Of a DNA stretch of 64,000 bases, positions 53,831 to 64,000 are shown piece after piece. Source of the stretch: Heliocidaris tuberculata (Eukaryota > Echinodermata > Echinoidea > Camarodonta > Echinometridae); contig CM046832.1 of the NCBI GenBank assembly GCA_025618425.1, forward strand, positions 68,059,707-68,123,706, read 5' to 3'. The notes beneath the pieces were generated by a model, which made no database searches, was not told the origin of the DNA, and saw nothing but the letters and a program-made list of their open reading frames with translations. Position 1 is the first letter of the stretch; every line of letters begins with the position of its first letter. Made by a program: the position numbers and the translations under genes.

Positions 53831-55384
53831 AGTAGCTCTCAGACTAGTTCACCAAAATGTATGTGTTATCAAAATGTCAATCATTCGAAATTCGAAATTT
53901 TGCACGATTAAAACAAAAAAAAAGAAGACCTTTAGATGGATATACAACAATAATGTTGGCCTTTTTAAAGCAATCATTTATGCAAGCGCCAACAAGTTTT
54001 TCAATAACCATGGCATTTTGGCCTTACTCAAATTATAATAAGATGAACTGATTGAGGATATTCGTCAATGAGGTCTCGTTGAACATGGTCAGTTTGCTGA
54101 ATTCTTTCCAAAGTGGAAGTTAGCAAAAAGTTACTTTGTAAAGTCGTAACAAGTGATCTAAGATAAATCGGAAATTCCTACAAGGCTAAGAACCATTCAG
54201 ATCGGTCGTTGTGTTAATAAAAAACATTTTGAATGAGTGAAAAGAATAGATATTTTTGTTTCGTGTTGTATGACTTGCATCAATCCTCAAGTACTTACAT
54301 ATGATCAAACACTGTAGGATCTATCATTATAACCACAGGAACAGGGCTGACCCTTTTTTTTGGGAGGAAAACCAATACAAAGCAAAAATGGTGTCTTGCT
54401 GACAGTTATCTCAGTCTCACATCTATGTGTAAAAGAATGAGTGATTCGATTTCCCTCGCACGCGATAGCTTCAAGAAAAGGTCACGTGGTGTTGATTCGA
54501 ATGCTATAATCAAATCACGTGTCACTAATCTCACTATGAATATGTGACGTTTAATCTTATTATCTTTGAAGAAAGTATTCCTGATGATTAGGATGATGTG
54601 AGACTCAGAGCCCATGCGTAGGCCGAGATAAACTACATGTAGAGATCTTGGTTATTTAACATTGACAAATCAACACTAATCTTTTGTGAGTCACAACTAA
54701 TTTTCTTATCTTGATTGGCTGATGGGGGAGAGATTTAATTAGTTGTAACGCTTTGTGCTTCCAAGAATCTGAGTATATTTATTATGTCATTTCTAGTTAT
54801 CAATTGAGTAATCTTAGACTGATTAATATTTATATGAGATAATATTAATAAAAATTTTGCAAGTCATCAAGTTTGCAAGTTTCATTCATGTAGGTCTGAC
54901 ATAGAGATCACCAAGTGAGAGATTTTAAGAAACTGATATTATACAATTTACTCACATTCATTGAGATTATAACGTGTAAAAAGAATTGTAAAAATAACAG
55001 AAGAGTAACAATATGGAAACAGTAAAGGGAAGATTCTAAAGAAAAAAAAAGACGAAGTTCTTTGGCTCATAATTTGAAATAAATGTAATATTTGAAAAGA
55101 TGAAAATTATTCTCCAATCTGATTTTAATTGTGATTTTTTATGATCTTTATCCTTACACAATAGCAATTTTATCAAAGCTACTAAAAATTTTGTTTCAAC
55201 AAAGCATGATTCGGATAAGAGTATATGAAAACATAAAAGACAACAGCAACAACAACAGTTATAATAACTGCACCAGAGCTGCATCACAACATCATTCGAT
55301 CCCATTATTACATTACAATGCCTTATATAGTGCTATATAATAAATGTATAATTAATAAATAAATTAATAAATAGATAGTTGCTT

Positions 55385-55884
55385 NNNNNNNNNNNNNNNN
55401 NNNNNNNNNNNNNNNNNNNNNNNNNNNNNNNNNNNNNNNNNNNNNNNNNNNNNNNNNNNNNNNNNNNNNNNNNNNNNNNNNNNNNNNNNNNNNNNNNNNN
55501 NNNNNNNNNNNNNNNNNNNNNNNNNNNNNNNNNNNNNNNNNNNNNNNNNNNNNNNNNNNNNNNNNNNNNNNNNNNNNNNNNNNNNNNNNNNNNNNNNNNN
55601 NNNNNNNNNNNNNNNNNNNNNNNNNNNNNNNNNNNNNNNNNNNNNNNNNNNNNNNNNNNNNNNNNNNNNNNNNNNNNNNNNNNNNNNNNNNNNNNNNNNN
55701 NNNNNNNNNNNNNNNNNNNNNNNNNNNNNNNNNNNNNNNNNNNNNNNNNNNNNNNNNNNNNNNNNNNNNNNNNNNNNNNNNNNNNNNNNNNNNNNNNNNN
55801 NNNNNNNNNNNNNNNNNNNNNNNNNNNNNNNNNNNNNNNNNNNNNNNNNNNNNNNNNNNNNNNNNNNNNNNNNNNNNNNNNNNN
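55385..55884. other. Assembly gap (500 N)
   Basis: Exactly 500 N, a typical arbitrary gap size, so the true distance and even adjacency of the two sides are uncertain. The X-filled ORFs across it are meaningless. Confidence 1.
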
Positions 55885-58800
55885 AAATACCTTGAAGTGT
55901 AATGACTGCAGTAGGGAGGGATGTCATAAGGAGTGAGAAGATCGCCATTGAGTGTCTGCTACTATTTTTTAAAGGTTAGTAAGTGATACATCTACTTCTA
56001 CCTATATGCCCCTACATTTTTTGTCAACTTAACAATTTTGCTGCACTAAAAATAGCAAATTCACATGTATATCTAAAGAAATATTTTTGTAATTAAAATA
56101 AAATTAAAAATGGGAAGTAATAAGAAAATTATATAATGATAACTGGCTTCTTGCAGGCACCAGAAAAATCATTTGCATTTCACAAACACTGCATGAAAAT
56201 ATAACTATCGTCATGCTTAACATGCTCTGTTACTGACTGCTGTGGGGTTGAGCTCAGTTTGTTTCCTGTGATGTTAATCTACCAAAGATATCTCATTTCA
56301 TGGATTTCAACTTCCCCCATCGCACGAAAAATGATGAATAAGAGGTCACTATCAAATTTAATTACTTCACTCCAAAGCACTTTGAGCGCAGCATTTAAAA
56401 TCATCCCAAACTAAGAGCTGGGAAGCTGGGAATTACTTAATTAAGATCCTAATTTTTGATTGAGTCAGGAATTTAGGTCCATTTAGTGCCATTTCTTGGG
56501 GACCCTGTTTCCCTTCACACGTCAGAGTATAAAATTACAAACAACATAATACGGGTCAAGTCCGGAGTAATATGAAAGTTTTTGATTGAATGCATGTGTT
56601 TGTGAAATCCTCCCTGAAACAATTTAGAGCAGAAATTCAATGTATCACTATTTCATAACATAGGTAATTGCACTATACATTTCATAGTAGAAAAGAAACA
56701 CATGATTTATTTGTCTTAAGAAGGTCTTATAAGAAAATTATTAGGCAAGTGAACTACCGACCTATTCTTCACTTCATTTTCAAGGTTTGACATTCCGTAT
56801 CTTGACATTGCAATATTCATCATTTTTTTAAATATGTATCATGAAAGATACATTAATTTGATGAATTAAACATTTTTTAAATGTTATAAATACTCAAATA
56901 CATACAAAATGTGCCCTATTGTTAAATTTTTGACAAGTACAAACCTGAATTACTTTTAGTAAGAATTGCATTTCTTTCAAATAGCACTCCATAAAATCCA
57001 TATTTCAAATTCCTTAACATTTTTTAAGGTTAAATAGGGAGCATCAACAACACTAATTGAAATATCATCAAATAAAACAGCCAAATCAAGGTCAAAAGGA
57101 AAGTCCAACAAAACAAGAAATTATTTTGCATCTGGGAATAGCATTTATTACTAGAGAAGTAGGCTGGTGTTTTAACCCTATACATGCACTGGGTAAAACC
57201 ACAATAAAATCCGTACATTGAGTTATTATTTCTCCAATGTAAACAATGAAGGAAAGATACAGACAAAAGTTAATATTTTTGGAATATGAATTTAGGGAAA
57301 GTTTCTTACAAATAAGAATATATTTCCAACAAGGAACATCATTTTACCATCAATCTACTTCAAGAATCTGCTTGCAACTTGTTACATCAATACACTTGCT
57401 CCTTGCTCTTACAATATTCAAAACTCTAGCCCCCAAAATGGAAGTGAACATATCTTGTTTCACATCTGGGGGAGATGATTTCTCTGGTTATTTCCATGGC
57501 TTCTATCAAACAGCTGACATTGGCTGATTCTCAATCCATCTCAAAACCATGGAAGGAAGATGGATTGCCCTCTATACTTTATCCTTGCAGTTTTCCCTTC
57601 CCTTTTTTTCTTTCGAAGTCAAATTTTCAAACCCTAAGATGGAATATTGACACCTCTAATGCTCAAGACCTATAGTTTATATCTTCCTTGAAAGAGAAGT
57701 ACAAGGTTAGGTTTGTAAGACTTTGATACCAGTATGAATTTATCATTTCACCTCAGGTTTAACATTGAACTAAAAAGCAATAAATTTTAAACACACTAAA
57801 GTGAGCTATTTGATATCCTGTTTCCATATTTTAGCACCCTTGGGGTTTTTTTTTCTGTTACAGGTAAAGAACCATTAACCAATTAGGAAACATGAATAAA
57901 AACACAAATAAAACATGAATAAAACATGATTCCAAATCAATACAATTTAGAAAGAATGTTGTTTTTGCTTCATTTGAATATCTTAGAAGCGAAACAATCA
58001 TGTATGTTAAGCATGCACCATTTTCCATGAATCAAATTTTAGTTAAATCTTACTCACTGTCTCCTTTCTATTTCATTCAAAAATGAAAGCAAATGAAAAC
58101 ATTTTGCTTTCCGGTTAGTGTACAAATAGATACAATACATGATATAGCTTTAACCCCGTTATCTCTGCACACATCTACCGCGATTTGCTCTTTTTTCTAT
58201 CTTTTCAAATCCCCTCCAGGAAAAGAGAATGAAAATTCAAAATGAAAAGGTCAGAAATAGAATGGTTGATTAGAGATGACTGAAAACAAAATCCCTGTCA
58301 ATACTTCTTGGACACAAAAGATGCTTTCATTTTTTAGTTCAATAAAAACACTTGTGGCTTGGCAAGGAACTAGATTAAGGCAAGGCAGCACAGAAAACTA
58401 GAGTATCTTGAATTACACATTTCATCTTCTGTACTTAGATAAAAAATTATAACGTAGGATTGCTTTAAGTATACTGGTAGACATACAGAAGCTATGTCTA
58501 CAATGTATGTTTAAGGCCTATGTTTATAAAGCTTTTCTTTGATTTCCTAGTATAATTATCTATTTAAAAATTGTTTCTAAAAAAGGACAAACATTTTGTG
58601 CACATTCTGTCTTTTTGTAGGACTTTAGGATTTAACAGCAGAGAAAGAAATATATCAAAGTAAGAACACTTTTAATACCTAAAAAAGCAGGATTTAGCAG
58701 GATTTCTACTGCAGCAAGAGACAGGATTATATGTATATTAAAGTCAGAGTACTTTTTTGAGTGACTTGCTTCATTAGTCTGGTGCCAATTCTCCCATGAT

Positions 58801-61800
58801 GAAACAATTCCCCTTTTTCATGACGAAGCAATTTCCCATGATTTCCATACATTTTTGTGCAAATGAACACCACGCCATTCAATTTGTGCAGGGAGGAGTG
58901 AAATAGTCAGCACGCCTTTCGAGAAAAGGTGGATTTGAATAACGCTTCCATTTGATGTATTAAGAGGCACTAGCTGTGAATATACCCCATGCAGGAATTA
59001 AGCTCTATCATGCACCCGACAATACAAAGAAGTTGGGTATATTTTTAGCAAAATTTTTAATTATATTTGATGAATAAATTTCAAGAAAAAAATGTTTTTC
59101 TCACATTTTTTAAAGTGCACAAATCCTCAGATTAAACAGTAACGTGACAAGTAAGCCCCCTTGCAGTGAGCATTTCAAAGCACTGATAAAACACCTCTTG
59201 ATTAAGTATTCATTTATTGATAGGAAGGAATTTTAAACTCCCAATGAAAAGTTTTCATAAAATGTCTCAAAGAACCAAAAAATATACCTCCCCCTAAAAA
59301 AAATAATGAGAAATAAAGTACAGCGGAAATCCCTCCCAGAACAATGTAGCTGAAGCAATTTCAAGGATGCTGATTTTGAAATATTTGCCGTAAGCCTCCT
59401 TAATAACTGACAATTTTCATACACTCAACAGCAATCAGACAAAACGAGACAGAGCTGCAAAGGATCAGTTACGCCTGATGTTGTTGACTACTGAGCGCTT
59501 CTCTTTCATTCAGTCATGAACACCTCTGATGAGAGAGAGAGAGAGGAATCTTAACCTATTTTGTCTCTTTTTCCACTAAAAACGCACTTGTTCTGTCGAA
59601 TTCCTGTTCACTCTCTTGTTAAACCTTAGCACCATTTTCCCTCTTGATATAAATTCTTTGACTCGATATAATGTGTTTTTAATTCAAGATAATTGATATT
59701 CATTCATGCAGCCTTAGAACTTCACCTGCAAATGTTCCGCAAATTACTAAATGCACTTCTGAGAGATCAATGTTTTATCTTCACTTAAAAGTCTCAAGAA
59801 CATACTTCACATAAAAAGTCAAGATTTGGAATATCAAACAGCCTATGCTGTAAGCCATGTACAAGTAAGGTACACGTATATCTTGAAATTGATCATTGGA
59901 GTTGCTTCTTTCTACTCCCTAATGACCAACATGACTGTAAGAGCTGAGGTGCTATACATACTCATTCTCTATTCAGAAGATTTGCAAGGAAATCTGTCCT
60001 GACATTGATTAAGTTACTTTTGCAAGTGTAAATGGAAGAAAATAAGTATGAGCAAATAACCAGAGGAAGACAAATCACGTCCTCTAAAGTATTAGTTTTC
60101 TTCTCCCCATCTCTCACTTAAAGTGGCTTAGTAAACAAATTCAATCCAGCAATCCTATTTGGGACTGGATCTGGGGCAGTGACATTAGCCGGGAATGGGC
60201 AGCACTTCATGTTGATGACTTAAGTGTGTTATTACGCCGCATGTACGTGAACTCCCAAAATAGCAGAGACATCTTATAGATCTTGGAGGATTTCCTCCCC
60301 CCCCCCCCCCTCTCTCTCCCTCTCTCTATCTCTCCCTCTCACTTTGACCAAATCTTCCAAATTAATTTTTATGAATATTCTCTTTATCTATCCTCTCTCT
60401 CTCTTTCCTTTCCTATTCTTCTATCACAATCCGATTGAATCAAAGGAAGCAGAGCTAAAATTCTATCCCCTCACTATCAGTATTTCCCGTTTAAAGCATT
60501 TCTCATTTTTACGACCTATTCATCTCTACCACCTATTGGTTATCTGTAGAAAAGGCTACTGCTCCACACACGAACAACCAGAAACCAGCACATTTTGAGT
60601 TTGGCCAAGGACCCATGCATGTGTCTACACTGAGAGTTACAAAGCAATCCCGCAGCGCAAAGACTGGCTTTACCACCGCAGTCAATCCAGCCCACCCGCT
60701 TGATCAGGTCGATCACAATCAGTCAGGTGCACTCTCCTAAGATTGGATTGTTGAGACAGGGGCTTTGGAGATGAAATTTGCTATGGACAAAACTTCCTAG
60801 GACTTTGCACTTGTAAGGATATTTCTAGGGTGAATTGGCAAATGACAATGGGTAGAGAGCTATCCAACTGGGACAAGCACTCTTAAGTGTACAAACAATG
60901 TCACATTCAGTTCTAATTCACATCACGAAGCCAGAAGCTATATCTCCACCTACATAGCAAAGTAAAGTAAAATACAGGAGCAATAAAGCTGTATCAGAAG
61001 TCTGTCTATATATGCTAGCTCTTCAATATATTTCAATCTTCTCTTTCTTTTCTGCTCTTTGATTGATGTTTATTTCCTAATCAATATCCTACAGTCTCTA
61101 TACCTGTTCAAGGAAACAACCACAATTGCTATTTTTATTTGCTTCTTATTATCCCTAACCACCATGAAAGTCTCTGTTCTATTATACATTCTTACCTTGG
61201 AATCTTTTCTTTGCTACAAGGCACAGACTGATTCACGTGTTCATAAAGTATATGTTCATAAAGTATGTGTTCCTAATGTAGATAAAAGAGCTATGTGGTT
61301 ACACGGTGTGAGAATTCTATACCGACTCCACAGCTTCGAAATGCATGAATGCATCCTGATTTTTTTTCACCATTCTCAGATCTTACGTAATCACTATTTC
61401 TGACCTCACACCCAGAAAAAGAAATATTAAGCTTTTTATGCAAGAAATACCCACTACCCATATGGTAGTTTCTTTTTATCTTTGTATTTTACTGACATTT
61501 TCTATCATATCAATTTACATGCAAGCATGCAAGTAAACAAGGTTATGCTTCCTCCCGCATTGAAAAGGAATATCATACTAGTGTCCACTGGCAGAGTACA
61601 AGATTTGTATTCACTTGTGTTAAATCTTCTCATAAGTTAAAAGCAAATAGAGTTTCTAGCAATATCAGTATTTTTCCCCCCATGCATTTTTTGTTTTTAT
61701 GTATAATTTACTTACTGTATTGTGTTTCTTTGATTGTATTCGTGTATTGCCATTTTTTAAGAGATGTGAAATAAGATGAATAAATAAAGGTGAATAATGA

Positions 61801-64000
61801 TATTTGTGAGTTATTAGCATGATTCAGAATAGTAAAGTAAAGGGGTCTTCACACCATAGAATATTTCTACAGTATTAGAATCACTTTCAATCACCCTCTG
61901 AAATGATTAGATTTTAAATACAGATACTAAAACTAAGAGAATGTATTGAATTGTCTATATTATTTATTCTATTTCATTTAGTTAACAATACCTATTTTGG
62001 CTTAAATTTCATATAACTCTTACAAGAAGCCAATATTTTGAAGACAAGGTTGCCATGTGTACTGTGCAGAAAGTTATGGGTACTTGACAGGATTTTACAT
62101 TTTAAAAGTACCAGCCTATACATCACCAAGTTCTTTTAATTTCTTGCAAATCATGTAAGTCATCACTCACAACTGCCATTGGCAAGTTGGCAACCCACAA
62201 ATAATACATGTACTTGTATGTTTGAAGCAAGCTACATGCTTTCACCTAAGGGAAATCAACCAAACGAAGAAGTACAGATAGATTTGCAATTAATTACTGT
62301 TCCTTTCTTTACGACTCTACATTACCACAACTCTAATAAATCAAAGTAGTGGCAGATCAACATAGGGGGAAAACCAGCCTGTGGCCCGCCCCCCCCCCCC
62401 CCTTTGAAACCCAACTGGCATATCTTAAGTACACAACAAAATTTGCCCCCTTTATTGCGTACTATTACATGTGCCCCCTGTTTTACAAAATCCTGGATCT
62501 GCCCTTGAATCTAACAATAGCACTTCTATTATCTCAACTCTTTATACTGGTAAAAATAAAAGCGAAAAACACATATTCCTTCTCTAGGCTAGGTGAAATT
62601 TACTAATTATTGGCATAAAATAATCTTACCAAAAAAAAATTGAAAAAATACAAACCACTTTTTTTTTCTTTAAAAAATCTTCCAAAAATCTGTAAAATCC
62701 AAATTCTTTAATGGACTCTCTTTTGAAATTGTTTCTCCCTGCTTTTATTCCCTCCTTTCTTTTTCTTAGCTCCATAGTATTGTAATCCCATGTAATCATG
62801 ACTATATATCCTCTGTTAGTTTATATGAAGCATGACTTCTGGTACAGAAATTACACCCTTCTATACCACCTTTATCATCCTTCTTTAAACTAATATAAAG
62901 AGGGCTTTACAAGACTCTACATTGTCTTTCTTTTCTTTCCGCTCTCTGTCTAGTGACTGCTAAGAGGATTTCTTTGGGGCTTTGGTGCGGCACTTCAAAC
63001 AGGGGTATAGTAGCACCAATCTAACATCAAACCAACACGCCAGCCCCTGGCCATTTTGACCCGGCCCAGCATGCAAGCATCACGCACTACCGGTCACTTA
63101 AACCTCTTCCATCCCTCAATAGTTCTTACTCCATTTTTCCACCTATCTGTTTAGCCAGTTTCTCTCCTTTTCTGTCATTTATTCAATTTGGCTTCATGGG
63201 AGATAGATTTATTTTTTGTTAGGTGTGTGTTTGATAAGCCTTGCCCCGCAGCAAGGAACTTCACACAGTGGAACATGACAGTCATGCGCCTGGACAATCG
63301 GAAGGGGCAAAATAGACTGTGAAAAAGACTGGCGATCAAGAAAAAGTTTGTGTAATCAGTTAGAGAGATAGAGAGAGAGAATGGCAGAGAGACAGACAGA
63401 AAATGAAAATAATGACAGAAATCAAAGAGGGATACAGAGAGTGCAAAAGAAAGAAATTTTATAATAGGATCAGGAAATTTTTTTTAAAAGTACATGAAAT
63501 TATAAGAAGGAACATCAAGAAACATTCTGTTAACTTTCTGATTATATTTATTCCACTGCTCATGAAAAATTTGTACTGACTTTGTGCCATGTCATTTCAA
63601 AATAATGAAAATTTTTAGAAGCCTTCTAGAGTTTCACCACCTTACAAGTGGAGATTATTCTTAATTTTTTTTTGTCTCTACCTTCAGACCTCTTCTCCAA
63701 AATCTATCCCTCCCAGACATGATGTATAATCTTTTCTTACCTGGCATTCAATAAATAAAATAAATACTAAAACTATTTTAACCAGTATTAATGGATTTTT
63801 AGCACATAGTTCCCAACACCTAAACATACTGAATGATCACTGATATCTATTAGGCTCTATTAGCTTGCTGTTTGCTTCCTGAAATTAGAGTAGTTTCCAT
63901 CAGGTTTCATAGTTTTGCTTGTGTCTGATAGACCAAACCCAGTCATTGCTGTTTAAGGGGTGCATTTATCAAGATTAACCTGCAATTCACCTTCGGAATG
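55885..64000. other. Right-hand region with no recognised gene
   Basis: AT-rich DNA, with less TACATGTA than the first 38 kb. It contains short CT runs (60298-60345 and 60391-60412), the MITE at 62347 and a retroelement-like A/T-rich tail near 61680-61800 (gaataaataaaggtgaat). Two stretches (60600-60800 and 62985-63350) are less AT-rich and could be conserved non-coding DNA, but the sequence alone does not show it. Confidence 0.65.
62347..62507. mobile_element. hAT-like MITE, 161 bp
   Basis: Ends tagtggcagatc and (reverse complement) caagggcagatc. The flanks aatcaaag and aatctaac match at 6 of 8 bases, suggesting an aged 8-bp duplication. Homologous in its interior to 44215-44401. Confidence 0.65.

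Larger units (their letters stand above)
45424..55384. other. Gene-poor region up to the assembly gap
   Basis: About 10 kb of AT-rich DNA without a coding region I can support. It holds microsatellites (47977-48220, 48980-49050, 49270-49400, 49618-49680), the MITE-like segment at 53603-53830 and many short shadow ORFs. Confidence 0.7.

Noticed and set aside
55364..55948. ORFs of 185-194 aa filled with X
   Set aside because: They cross a 500-N assembly gap.
57030..57675. Short ORFs of 66-93 aa on both strands right of the gap
   Set aside because: Composition is AT-rich and unstructured, with no domain, flanking splice consensus or homology that I recognise.

Overview
This window is animal (eukaryotic) nuclear DNA. 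It is AT-rich and gene-sparse, with GT-AG introns, many microsatellites and homopolymer runs, and many short non-autonomous DNA transposons. The abundance of TACATGTA/ACATGTAC motifs, the hAT/MITE ends of the type CAGTGGCG and CAGGGGCG, and the protein similarities suggest a marine deuterostome. A sea urchin or another echinoderm is my best guess, by inference rather than from a diagnostic sequence. No bacterial genes, rRNA, tRNA or CRISPR array were seen.

Gene 1 (about 0.4-33.5 kb, + strand) is an 11-coding-exon homologue of the uncharacterised human gene C12orf56. My splice model runs from the ATG at 711 to the stop at 32897-32899. All junctions agree in phase, and it gives a 748-residue product. 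Intron 1 is about 15.8 kb and holds most of the identifiable transposons: a nested pair at 1125-2036, a long hairpin at 3043-3710, a hAT MITE at 4381-4749, an unusual GCGTA-rich element at 7188-8213, an 8-bp-TSD element at 11121-12017 and a TTAA element at 12813-13626. The end of the last coding exon is repeated about three times in tandem beyond the stop codon.

Gene 2 (39.7-44.2 kb, + strand) is the most interesting feature. Two coding exons join in phase into a 548-residue protein. It has an N-terminal leucine-rich-repeat array (LRRC10/SHOC2-like) followed by a complete caspase-fold domain. Both catalytic residues of that domain are replaced: the His of the SHG motif is Tyr, and the Cys of the QACRG motif is Leu. 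This looks like an LRR-pseudocaspase, perhaps a non-enzymatic regulator or scaffold in cell-death or immune signalling. The intron splitting the caspase domain contains a (AGT)n microsatellite of about 500 bp. Transposon remnants begin right at the stop codon, followed by a 1.0-kb Tc1/mariner-type foldback element.

The remaining sequence (45.4-64 kb) has a 500-base assembly gap (55385-55884), microsatellites and a few MITE remnants. I could not support any further gene there.
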